A stretch of DNA of 64,000 nucleotides from an uncultured Oscillospiraceae bacterium (GTDB lineage Bacteria > Bacillota > Clostridia > Oscillospirales > Oscillospiraceae). Numbering within the stretch: position 1 is the first letter of the stretch; every line of letters starts with the position of its first letter. Location of the stretch: positions 1 to 64,000 of the forward strand of contig CAJTSQ010000004.1 in the NCBI GenBank assembly GCA_910578735.1. Reading direction: 5' to 3'. Under the pieces are notes generated by a model, which searched no databases, was not told the DNA's origin, and saw nothing but the letters and a program-made list of their open reading frames with translations. A program made the translations under genes and the position numbers. Below, one piece after another: positions 8,441-15,928 of this stretch.

Positions 8441-9324
8441 GCTAACACCTCCGAAAGGTCGTCCACTTGGACGATAACATGCTTGTCATCGTACCGGGGG
8501 CACCGGTCCAGCCCGACCGCTTGGGCGAACCGGTCAAAGGGCACATAGCCCAGATTTTCTCCCTTCATCTCGCCGTTCTCCTCCCACACTCGGACCAGGC
8601 CCACACGCCAGTCGGTGACCTGCTCGGTGGTCAGGCTGAACCCTTGAAGCAGGACGGAGTACAGCGGCGGCACAAAGGGGGAGATGGGCAGGATGGACTC
8701 CACCCCCTCGGTGATGGTGTAGACACCCAAAATATCCACTCCGTTGTCGTTGCGGTAAAAGTTGGGCTTGGCGTAGTACCAGCCGCCGGTCTGCTTCTCC
8801 GCCAGATATTGGGCGAAGTAGTCCAGATCGCCGTCTTTCAGCCGGTCCAACGCCGCAGGCTCCATATAGATGGGGTACATTGCCCCGGTGAGGATACCCG
8901 CGCCGTCCCGCTTCCACTGTTCCGACATGGAGCGCAGCAGACCCTCGCCGGCCTTGCGCTGGAACTCGATCATCTGCGGGATGTCATCCAGGCGGCGCGC
9001 CTCCCCGTCCTGGGTGAAGCGGTCGGTTTTCCAGGTCTGACAGATACGCTCGATCTGACCATAAAACAGCTCCAGATCATGGGCGGTACAGGGCAGGGTC
9101 TGACGGAGGTATGCCTTCTCCTTCTCTCCGGGGACCGCCTGGATATAGCAGCCCCGCCCCGGCTGAGACGGATCACAGAGGACCCGCCCGTCCTGGGCCG
9201 GGCCCTCGTCCAGCACCCCGGCCTGATTCCAGTGGCCCACCCGCAGCCCGGCGGGGGACAGCTCCGCCTCGGTCAGCGGCTTTTTGAACAGGCCCCTCTG
9301 TGTGATGACAACTTCAATCGCCAT
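8437..9324 (-). CDS. DUF4299-like protein
   Basis: 295-residue soluble protein, first gene after the isoleucine T-box. It opens with a beta-rich N-terminus (MAIEVVITQRGLFKKPLTEA) and resembles DUF4299 proteins, a family of unknown function; I hold this assignment with moderate confidence. The start at 9324 is preferred over the ATG at 9333 because AAGGAG abuts the latter but is well spaced from the former. It ends in a 4-bp overlap with the YwqG-like gene. Its placement between a tRNA-Ile-sensing leader and five more genes before ileS is the odd feature. Confidence 0.6.
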   Translation of the reverse strand: MAIEVVITQRGLFKKPLTEAELSPAGLRVGHWNQAGVLDEGPAQDGRVLCDPSQPGRGCYIQAVPGEKEKAYLRQTLPCTAHDLELFYGQIERICQTWKTDRFTQDGEARRLDDIPQMIEFQRKAGEGLLRSMSEQWKRDGAGILTGAMYPIYMEPAALDRLKDGDLDYFAQYLAEKQTGGWYYAKPNFYRNDNGVDILGVYTITEGVESILPISPFVPPLYSVLLQGFSLTTEQVTDWRVGLVRVWEENGEMKGENLGYVPFDRFAQAVGLDRCPRYDDKHVIVQVDDLSEVLA

Positions 9325-9341
9325 ATAGACCATCTCCTTCT

Positions 9342-9597
9342 ACAAAAAAACGCCTCTGTCCCCGTAAAGAGACAAAGGCGCAAACCTCTGCGGTACCACT
9401 CTTTTTGCCGGGGCAGCATACCCTGGCCACTCAAGATAAGCCTGGTAACGGAGGCGTCCGGAGGGGCTTACTATGGTTCAGCCCTCAGCTCCAAGGTGAT
9501 CTTCGCCGCTCCCTCCCGTCCGCCTCGCACCAAACGGCGGCTCTCTTTGCGTCTCGGGGGCGGGTACTTGTCCTTTTCTGTGCATGTTTCATATGTG
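9342..9597 (-). promoter_or_regulatory. isoleucine T-box leader
   Basis: Minus-strand leader RNA with the parts of a T-box riboswitch. Seen in order: stem I with AAGTA on its 5' side, an AGAGAG apical motif, a specifier-loop 3' strand CGAAG-ATC-A, then the T-box sequence GAGTGGTACCGC (near 9389-9402), then a terminator stem (9351-9360 with 9371-9380) followed by seven T. Aligned to the well-studied glycine T-box layout (CGAAA-codon-A), the specifier is ATC, isoleucine. Uncharged tRNA-Ile should favour read-through. The downstream genes are the immunity-like cluster and, 4.1 kb on, ileS. Confidence 0.88.
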
Positions 9598-9603
9598 TTC
9601 CAT

Positions 9604-9632
9604 ATCTTATCCGGTTTTTGCGAGGTTGTCAA
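9604..9632 (-). promoter_or_regulatory. promoter of the T-box operon
   Basis: TTGACA (9627-9632) and TAAGAT (9604-9609) on the minus strand, 17 bp apart. It lies 10 bp past the mnmE stop codon and directly before the T-box stem I, so the operon has its own strong promoter. Confidence 0.87.
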
Positions 9633-9642
9633 CCCCTGTCTC

Positions 9643-11022
9643 TCATTTCCCCACGCAGAACTTTGAAAAAATCCGGTCGGTCACGTCCTCCCGGACGCTC
9701 TGGCCGGTGAGCTCTCCCAAAGCCTCCAGTGCCTCCTCCACGTCGGTGAGCAGGGCGTCGGGGGTGACCCCGGCCTCCAGGGCCTCCCTGGCCTGGCGGA
9801 CCGCCTCCCTGGCCCGGCTGGCTGCCTCCTCTTGCCGGGCGTTGGTAAGGATTTCGCCGTACCCGCCCCAGAGGTCCTGGGGGAAGGCGCAAGATATCTC
9901 ATTGCACAGCTCGTCCAGGTCTCTAACCTTGGCGCTCACCGTCACGGCGGGGCACCCGATCTCCTCATAGCGCTTCACTGGACAGGGCACGGCAGGCAGG
10001 TCCCCCTTGGTCCATACCAGGATGGTGGGGGCCAGGGCCACGGCCTCACGGAGCAGGGCGAAGTCCTCGTCCCCGGCGGGCCGGGAGGCGTCGATGAGTA
10101 CCAAAATCAGCCCCGCCTCCTCCATAGCCTTTCGGGAGCGCTCCACCCCCAGCTTCTCCACCGGGTCGGCTGTGTCCCGCAGGCCGGCGGTGTCGATGAG
10201 ACGCAGGGGGACGCCCCCCAGCTCGCACCGCTCCTCCACCGTGTCCCGGGTGGTGCCGGGGATATCGGTGACAATGGCCCGGTCCCAGCCCAGCATGGCG
10301 TTGAGCAGGGAGGACTTGCCCGCGTTGGGCCGGCCCACGATGGCGCAGGGCACCCCCTCCCGCAGCAGCTTCCCCCGGCCGCAGGAGGCCAGCAGAGCGT
10401 TCAGCTCCCCCTCCTGGTGGGAGAGGGCGGTGTCCAGCTCCTCCAGGCGGAAGGGGTCGATGTCCTCGTCTGGGTAGTCCAGCACGGCGTGGAAATGGGC
10501 CATCACGTCCACCAGGGCGGAGTAGATATCCCCGATCCTTTTCGACAGCGCCCCGGCCAGCTGGCCCGCCGCGTGGCGGGCCCCCTCCCGGCTCTGGGCC
10601 TCCAGCAGGTCGCCCACCGCCTCCGCCTGAGCCAGGTCCAGCCGGCCGTTGAGAAAGGCCCTTCTTGTAAACTCCCCGGCCCGGGCCTGCCTCGCTCCAG
10701 CGGCAAAGAGGGCCTCCAGCCCCAGGACCAGCACCATGGGGGAGCCGTGGCACTGAAACTCCGCCGTGTCCTCCCCGGTGTAGCTGGAGGGGCCCAGGCT
10801 GTAGGTGCACAGCACCCGGTCGATGGGCTGGCCGCCGCTGTCCAGCAGGTCGCCGTAAACCAGCGCCCGGGGTGGATGATCCCGCAAGCCCTTGGGCCCC
10901 TGCGGCTTGAAGCATTTTTCTGCGGTGGAAATTGCCGCCCGCCCGGACAGTCTCAATATCCCGATGGCCCCCGGTCCGGGTGGGGTGGAGATGGCGGCGA
11001 TGGTGTCGGTTGGGAGGGACAT
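9643..11022 (-). CDS. mnmE: tRNA modification GTPase MnmE
   Basis: 459-residue GTPase which, with MnmG, makes the carboxymethylaminomethyl group on wobble U34 of certain tRNAs. N-terminal folate-binding domain (MSLPTDTIAAISTPPGPGAI), then a helical domain with an inserted G domain: G1 GRPNAGKSS near residue 226, G3 DTAGLRDT. The C-terminus ends FCVGK with the conserved Cys. Start at 11022 follows AAAGGAG. In most Firmicutes mnmE sits with mnmG, rsmG and jag at the origin; here it is about 36 kb away from dnaA, without mnmG, while rsmG is at 61.8 kb. Confidence 0.97.
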   Translation of the reverse strand: MSLPTDTIAAISTPPGPGAIGILRLSGRAAISTAEKCFKPQGPKGLRDHPPRALVYGDLLDSGGQPIDRVLCTYSLGPSSYTGEDTAEFQCHGSPMVLVLGLEALFAAGARQARAGEFTRRAFLNGRLDLAQAEAVGDLLEAQSREGARHAAGQLAGALSKRIGDIYSALVDVMAHFHAVLDYPDEDIDPFRLEELDTALSHQEGELNALLASCGRGKLLREGVPCAIVGRPNAGKSSLLNAMLGWDRAIVTDIPGTTRDTVEERCELGGVPLRLIDTAGLRDTADPVEKLGVERSRKAMEEAGLILVLIDASRPAGDEDFALLREAVALAPTILVWTKGDLPAVPCPVKRYEEIGCPAVTVSAKVRDLDELCNEISCAFPQDLWGGYGEILTNARQEEAASRAREAVRQAREALEAGVTPDALLTDVEEALEALGELTGQSVREDVTDRIFSKFCVGK

Positions 11023-11168
11023 GGGGCTTGCTCCTTTCAAAGCCGGTGGGAGACGAAGTCCGTCCTGCAAAAATACCCACCGGGAAAATTTGTGGAAAAT
11101 TCCGCCTTGACAGATGTTATGGAAACCGGAAAACGCATATTCCCCGCCTATGGGGTTGACATAACCGC

Positions 11169-11252
11169 TGTGGAAAACTCTGTGGACAATGTGGAAAAGC
11201 CCTCTGTCTCAGGGAAAAGGGCTGTGGAAAGTCCGGTGGAAAAAGTGGATAA
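11169..11252 (+). promoter_or_regulatory. cluster of DnaA-box-like sites upstream of mnmE
   Basis: Six 9-mers close to TGTGGATAA in the same orientation within 84 bp: 11169 TGTGGAAAA, 11181 TGTGGACAA, 11190 TGTGGAAAA, 11223 TGTGGAAAG, 11235 GGTGGAAAA and 11244 AGTGGATAA. None is a perfect consensus box. They fill much of the 332-bp gap before mnmE (11023-11354), which has no gene. Possible roles are DnaA control of mnmE, a DnaA-titrating site or a relic of the ancestral origin; binding is not shown by sequence alone. Confidence 0.55.
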
Positions 11253-11354
11253 AAAACTGCATAGAGGGTGACAAAATAATTGCTCTGACTGGCGGGCCGC
11301 TGGAATATTTTAGGCAGCGTCCGCCGGTGTTTTGCAGGAAGAACGCCGCGAGGA

Positions 11355-12116
11355 TTAAAGCCAGATGCCCCAGCCGTCATACTGAAAGGTTCCCGCGCCG
11401 TGGTGGAGCTTTCCCTCCTCTTTCAGCCGGCGCAAAGCATCCCGCATCTGAGCAGGGAGGTCCGGGGGAACGTCCAGAGCGTGGTGCGCCGGAAAAACCC
11501 GCCGGGCGGGGAGGGCGGCAATCACTTCCAGAGAGGTCAGGTAGGCCTCCGGGTCAGTGGAGGGGTAGTAGGCGAACAGGGTGTCCAGATAGACCAGGTC
11601 GCCGGTGTACAGGTCGCCCCGGGCCGCCTCCCAGAAGCACAGATGTCCCGGGGCGTGGCCCGGGGTGTGGAAAACCTGAAGGGTTCGCCCGCCCAGATCC
11701 AGTATCTCCCCGCCCTTTAAAACCCGGGTGGGCGTCCCCTGGAACATCGTGTATGTACTTACATCAAAGTCCTCCGGCGCCTCACACCGGTCCAGCACCA
11801 TCTCCCGGACGGTCTGGATGGACAGGGGAAACTCCCCCTGGAGCCAGGGCAGCTCCGCTTCGTGGGCATAAAAGTCGGGGAAGTATTTGTGCCCGCCGAT
11901 GTGGTCCCAGTGGATGTGGGTGGCAACGGCGGTGACGGGCTTGTCGGTAAGTTTGCAGACCTCGTCGTAAATATTACAGATGCCCAACCCGGTGTCAATA
12001 AGCAGGGCGCGGTCCGTGCCAATTAAGAGATAGCAGTGGGTCTCCTCCCAGTGGCGGTACTCGCTGATAACCCAGGTGTCTGGGGCCAACTGTTCAGTAG
12101 TGAACCAGGGGCGCAT
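11355..12116 (-). CDS. MBL-fold metallo-hydrolase
   Basis: 253-residue metallo-beta-lactamase-fold hydrolase. The metal motif THIHWDHIGG (HxHxDH) lies near residue 80, with further ligands in HTPGHAPGH, the GDLVYLD aspartate and the C-terminal AHHALD histidine, so a dinuclear metal centre is likely. The substrate cannot be told; such proteins include glyoxalase II-like thioesterases and lactonases. Start at 12116 follows GGAAGGAG with 8-bp spacing; a longer in-frame extension has no ribosome site. No signal peptide. Confidence 0.85.
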   Translation of the reverse strand: MRPWFTTEQLAPDTWVISEYRHWEETHCYLLIGTDRALLIDTGLGICNIYDEVCKLTDKPVTAVATHIHWDHIGGHKYFPDFYAHEAELPWLQGEFPLSIQTVREMVLDRCEAPEDFDVSTYTMFQGTPTRVLKGGEILDLGGRTLQVFHTPGHAPGHLCFWEAARGDLYTGDLVYLDTLFAYYPSTDPEAYLTSLEVIAALPARRVFPAHHALDVPPDLPAQMRDALRRLKEEGKLHHGAGTFQYDGWGIWL

Positions 12117-12296
12117 ATAAAAACTCCTTCCATAGGCAGGGTCGGCCTGCGGTTGCTTTTTTACTGTGTGCCAACCGGCAGGAAATACCATGCTTTTTTC
12201 TTTAGATACATCTCCCATCCCGCCCGCGGGCCGAGGATTGTGTTTTGCGAAGCGAAACGGGCACAGAAGTCTCGGCTAGCTTTGTCCAAGAGAGCT

Positions 12297-13214
12297 TTAG
12301 GGTGTGGTTCTACGCCGTTTCTTCCGCCAGAAGACATAGATTCCACCCTCCATGGCCAGGACAGCCAGCGAGCCGCCCAACAGCACTCCGCAGGACCGCC
12401 TCTGGCCGCTCACATAGCTCTGGGGTGTATAGTGGGCTTCCACGGTGATGTAGCCCTCCCCGTCTACCAAAGAGAGCACCCGGCGGTCCACCTGTTCCCT
12501 CTCTCGGACGGCCTGTTTGCCGATATCCTGGGTGGGTTTGTCGTCCTGCCATTGCCAGCGGCTGTCCGCCGTCTCGTAGGTGACCTGAAAGTGGGGGACC
12601 TGGTAGGTGCTGATGTGGTGCCTGCGGCTGTGGCGGGTGCGGGTCTCCCAAATCAGCGCATAGTCTGTGGCGGTGAAGGTGTAGACCCCCTGATCTGCGT
12701 AGGCCTCCGGCGGCTTTATGGCCAGCCAGGTCCGGATACTCAGGAGGGTGAGAAGGACTGGAGTGACTGCCGCCATGCAGAGAAGACCCTCCAGCAGGTT
12801 CTTGCCCAGCTTTTTTGCTCTGGCCCTGGCCTCGGCGCTCCGGATCAATCCGGCCACCCACAGCCCCAGCCAAACAACCAGCCACACCGGGAATTGGAGG
12901 AAGGTCAGCAGTAAAACCGCGCCCAGAGTAGCCTCGGTTTGCAGCAGGTCGGGCTGCCAGAGCAGCAGAAACACCCAGCATAGGGCATACCCCAGCAGGG
13001 CCATCCACAGCCACAGCGTGATACGGCGCAGGCCCAGTTTTTTCTGAAAGATTCCGCCCGCAATGAGGAAATAGAGTGCAATCACCAGCGGATAGCCCAG
13101 TATCCAGACCGGGCCGTCCGGAAGAGCGACCTCTGAGGACATCCAGAGCAGGAGGAAGACGGCGGGGCAGAACAGGACGGACGCCAGCACCGCCGCCACA
13201 CGTTTGAGCCTCAT
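12297..13214 (-). CDS. unknown multi-pass membrane protein
   Basis: Not recognised. 305 residues with about five hydrophobic segments: four in the first 130 residues, one near 150. A polar domain of about 100 residues (roughly 170-270) follows, then a final hydrophobic segment (GVLLGGSLAVLAMEGGIYVF) and a basic C-terminus. This suggests a membrane protein with one extracytoplasmic domain. It overlaps the stop of the COG2509 gene by 4 bp (ATGA), so the two are translationally coupled. Confidence 0.7.
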   Translation of the reverse strand: MRLKRVAAVLASVLFCPAVFLLLWMSSEVALPDGPVWILGYPLVIALYFLIAGGIFQKKLGLRRITLWLWMALLGYALCWVFLLLWQPDLLQTEATLGAVLLLTFLQFPVWLVVWLGLWVAGLIRSAEARARAKKLGKNLLEGLLCMAAVTPVLLTLLSIRTWLAIKPPEAYADQGVYTFTATDYALIWETRTRHSRRHHISTYQVPHFQVTYETADSRWQWQDDKPTQDIGKQAVREREQVDRRVLSLVDGEGYITVEAHYTPQSYVSGQRRSCGVLLGGSLAVLAMEGGIYVFWRKKRRRTTP

Positions 13215-14605
13215 TGCTCCAGTCTCTTACAGATGGCCCGCGCTGCCTGGACCCCCGAGGCTCCCGCCTGGGCCAGCCCCCGGGTGACCCCTGCGCCGTC
13301 GCCGGCGGCGAAGAAGTTGGGCAGGGCGGTCTCCAGCTCCTCCGTCAGCTGGAGGCGGGCGGAGTAGAACTTCACCTCCGCGCCGTAGAGCAGGGTGTCG
13401 TAATTGGCAGTGCCGGGGGCGATCTTGTCCAGCTGATAGATCATCTCGATAAGGTCGTCCAGCTGCCGCTTGGGCAGGGTGAGGGACAGGTCTCCCGGGA
13501 CGGCGGCGGTGAGGGTGGGCCGGACGGTGGACTTGCCCATGCGGTGCTCGTTGGTGCGCCGGCCTCCCACCAGGTCGCCGAAGCGCTGGACCAGCACCCC
13601 GCCGGCCAGCATGTTGGACAGGGAGGCCACGTGCTTGCCGTAGCGGTAGGGCTCGTTGAAGGGCTTGGTGAACCGGTTGCTCACCAGCAGGGCGAAGTTG
13701 GTGTTCTCGGAGCGGAGGGCGGGGTCGGCGTAAGAGTGGCCGTTTACTGTGTTGATGCCCTCCACGTTCTCCGCCACCACGTGGCCGTAGGGGTTCATGC
13801 AGAAGGTGCGCACGCTGTCGCCATACTGCTTGGTGCGGTAGACCAGCTTGGACTCGTAGACCACATCGGTGATGTGCTCAAAGATGACGGCGGGCAGCTC
13901 CACCCGAACGCCGATGTCCACCTGGTTGTTCAGCAGCTCCAGCCCCAGATCCTTGCACTGGTTGGAGAACCACTCCGCCCCCGACCGGCCCGGCGCGGCG
14001 ATAAGGTACTTGCAGGAGATCTCGCCGCCCTTGGTCAAAATCAGTCGGTAACCGTCCTCCGCCTTGGCGATGGAGGCCACCTCCGTATGGAAGGAGAACT
14101 CCAGCTTGTCCATCAGCCCTTCATAGATATTGGTGAGGATGCGCAGGTTGTTCTCGGTGCCCAGGTGCTTGCACCGGGCCTGGAGGAGGTGGAGGTCGTA
14201 GGCCAGGGCCCGGCGGGCCAGCTTCTTGGCGGCGTCGCTCTCGGTGGAAAAAACCTCTGTAGTGGCCCCGTGGGCCACATTGATGGAGTCCACATAGTCG
14301 ATGAGCTCCATCACATGGGCGGGCTCCATAAAGTCGGTGAGCCAGCCTCCGAACTGGGTGGTGAAGTTGAACTTGCCGTCGGAGAAGGCCCCAGCCCCGC
14401 CGAAGCCGCACATGGTGTGGCACACAGGGCAGTGGATACACTCCTTCACCTTCCCCGCCACAATGGGGCAGCTGCGGTGGTAGATGTCCGCGCCCTGGTC
14501 CAGGGCCAGCACCTTCAGCTCGGGGCGGAGATGGGCCAGCTCATAGGCGGCAAAGATGCCCGCCTCGCCGCAGCCCAGAATAATCACATCGTATCTGGCG
14601 TTCAT
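13211..14605 (-). CDS. FAD-dependent oxidoreductase (COG2509-type)
   Basis: 464-residue flavoprotein of the uncharacterised FAD-dependent dehydrogenase group COG2509. The N-terminal dinucleotide motif is VIILGCGEAGIFAAYEL, followed by a distinctive cysteine-rich stretch CIHCPVCHTMCGFGGAGAFS near residues 57-75. A C-terminal FAD motif (FFAAGDGAGVTRGLAQAGASG) is also present. The substrate is unknown; the cysteines could be redox-active or bind metal. GAAAGGAG precedes the ATG. It leads a two-gene unit with the membrane protein downstream. Confidence 0.85.
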   Translation of the reverse strand: MNARYDVIILGCGEAGIFAAYELAHLRPELKVLALDQGADIYHRSCPIVAGKVKECIHCPVCHTMCGFGGAGAFSDGKFNFTTQFGGWLTDFMEPAHVMELIDYVDSINVAHGATTEVFSTESDAAKKLARRALAYDLHLLQARCKHLGTENNLRILTNIYEGLMDKLEFSFHTEVASIAKAEDGYRLILTKGGEISCKYLIAAPGRSGAEWFSNQCKDLGLELLNNQVDIGVRVELPAVIFEHITDVVYESKLVYRTKQYGDSVRTFCMNPYGHVVAENVEGINTVNGHSYADPALRSENTNFALLVSNRFTKPFNEPYRYGKHVASLSNMLAGGVLVQRFGDLVGGRRTNEHRMGKSTVRPTLTAAVPGDLSLTLPKRQLDDLIEMIYQLDKIAPGTANYDTLLYGAEVKFYSARLQLTEELETALPNFFAAGDGAGVTRGLAQAGASGVQAARAICKRLEQ

Positions 14606-14623
14606 GGGGGTACTCCTTTCAAA

Positions 14624-14692
14624 CTGTAGGGGCCGCCGCCTTCGGCGGCCCGTTTTAAAAAACAGCGGGGCGGCGAGGGCGCCGCCCCCTAC
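14624..14692 (+). repeat. TGTAGGG-family palindromic repeat
   Basis: Element bounded by TGTAGGG and CCCTACA with two internal hairpins (GCCGCCG ... CGGCGGC and GGGGCGGC ... GCCGCCCC). One of seven copies in the window; the ends are conserved but the internal stems differ between copies. Confidence 0.8.
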
Positions 14693-14773
14693 AGAAAAAC
14701 ATAGTCAGTATAACACAGCTCCGGCCAAAACACAACGGCCCGCCGGAGCCGGCAGGCCGAAAACAGGGGATGT

Positions 14774-15169
14774 TCAGCTTTTTTCCTCGAAGCTGGCGCC
14801 GCAGCTGCGGCAGGTGACGGTAATCTTGCCCTTTCCCCGGGGGACCCGCAGCTGCTGGCCGCAGTTGGGGCATTTGAAATAGATATGCTCCTTATCCCGG
14901 CGGATGTTGCGGCGCAGGCGCAGCCAGCTCAAAACCGGGTTGATAGCCCGCAGGAACCGGGCGTTTTCCATACGCCGCCGCTCCAGGCTGTGGGACAGCA
15001 GGCGAAACAGCACACAGACCAACAGGGCCAGGCTAAGCCAATACAGCAGCTCCAGCCCGGTAAAGGCGAAAACCAGATACAGCAGCAGATAGCACACCAT
15101 CAGAAACAGATTCAGCTGGTCGTGTCCATAGCGCCCATACATAAATCTCTGGATTGCGTTGCGGATCAT
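14774..15169 (-). CDS. membrane protein with C-terminal zinc ribbon
   Basis: 131 residues: two adjacent transmembrane helices (about residues 20-60), a basic linker, then a zinc ribbon with CPNCGQQ and CRSCGAS (residues about 101-125). The ribbon should face the cytoplasm. Function unknown; it may couple a membrane anchor to nucleic-acid or protein binding. GGAGG is 8 bp before the ATG. Confidence 0.75.
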   Translation of the reverse strand: MIRNAIQRFMYGRYGHDQLNLFLMVCYLLLYLVFAFTGLELLYWLSLALLVCVLFRLLSHSLERRRMENARFLRAINPVLSWLRLRRNIRRDKEHIYFKCPNCGQQLRVPRGKGKITVTCRSCGASFEEKS

Positions 15170-15231
15170 AGCACGCCTCCTTGGCTGAATAGGGACGGCA
15201 GGCGAAATCCGCCTGCCAAATATTCTTCATA

Positions 15232-15260
15232 ATGATAACCTTTCTCAGCGGCTCCGTCAA
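15232..15260 (-). promoter_or_regulatory. promoter of the zinc-ribbon membrane gene
   Basis: TTGACG (15255-15260) and TATCAT (15232-15237) on the minus strand with a 17-bp spacer, about 60 bp upstream of the ATG at 15169. Confidence 0.7.
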
Positions 15261-15342
15261 GGAGGCATTCGTAAACAAAATGTAAATTTCATTCCCATTT
15301 CCCCGGCTTTTGGGGCGCTCAGAAGGTTTTTTTCCAAAAGGC

Positions 15343-15371
15343 TTGCGAGACTGCGGAAAATAGTCTATACT
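15343..15371 (+). promoter_or_regulatory. promoter of dCMP deaminase gene
   Basis: TTGCGA (15343-15348) and TATACT (15366-15371), 17-bp spacer, 32 bp before the ATG at 15404. Confidence 0.75.
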
Positions 15372-15403
15372 GTCGATACGATATTTCTACAGGAGGGTCC
15401 GCC

Positions 15404-15892
15404 ATGAAGCGCATCGACAAGGAAAACTATTACCTGGACATCGCCGAGACGGTGCTGGAGCGCTCCACGTGCCTGCGCCGGTGCTACGGAGCCATTATTG
15501 TAAAAAATGACGAGATTGTCTCTACCGGCTACAACGGCGCCCCCCGGGGCCGGAAAAACTGCATGGACCTGGGTTTCTGTGCCCGGGAGGCGCTGAACAT
15601 CCCCTCCGGCCAGCGCTATGAGCTGTGCCGCTCGGTCCATGCGGAGATGAATGCTATCATCTCTGCCGCCCGCCGGGACACCCTGGGCGCCACCCTCTAT
15701 CTGGCGGGCCGGGAGGCAAAAAACGGCGAGCTGCTCCATGATGCCACCTCCTGCTCCATGTGCCGCCGGCTCATCATCAACGCCGGAATCGAACGGGTAG
15801 TGATCCGCACAGGGGAGCGGGAGTACAACCTTGTCTATGTGGAGGACTGGATCCGGGAGGACGACTCCCTGCCCCAGACAGTTTCGGAATAA
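15404..15892 (+). CDS. dCMP deaminase (ComEB-like)
   Basis: 162-residue zinc enzyme of the cytidine/deoxycytidylate deaminase family, which converts dCMP to dUMP and so feeds thymidylate synthesis. The zinc site is HAEMNAI near residue 84 and CSMCRR near residue 115. The length and the N-terminus (YYLDIAETVLERSTC) match dCMP deaminases such as ComEB rather than the shorter cytidine deaminases. AGGAGG precedes the ATG; it is a single-gene transcript with its own promoter and terminator. Confidence 0.92.
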   Translation: MKRIDKENYYLDIAETVLERSTCLRRCYGAIIVKNDEIVSTGYNGAPRGRKNCMDLGFCAREALNIPSGQRYELCRSVHAEMNAIISAARRDTLGATLYLAGREAKNGELLHDATSCSMCRRLIINAGIERVVIRTGEREYNLVYVEDWIREDDSLPQTVSE

Positions 15893-15898
15893 AGCAGC

Positions 15899-15928
15899 GG
15901 CCGGCCCCTGAGAGGGCCGGCCCTTTTT
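15899..15928 (+). terminator. terminator of dCMP deaminase gene
   Basis: GC-rich stem GGCCGGCCC with its complement around a 5-base loop, then five T. It also lies at the 3' end of the opposing VanY-type gene and may serve both. Confidence 0.85.

Noticed and set aside
9575..9600. Second parS-like palindrome near TTTCATATG
   Set aside because: It lacks the 16-bp symmetry; only the site at 45650 fits.
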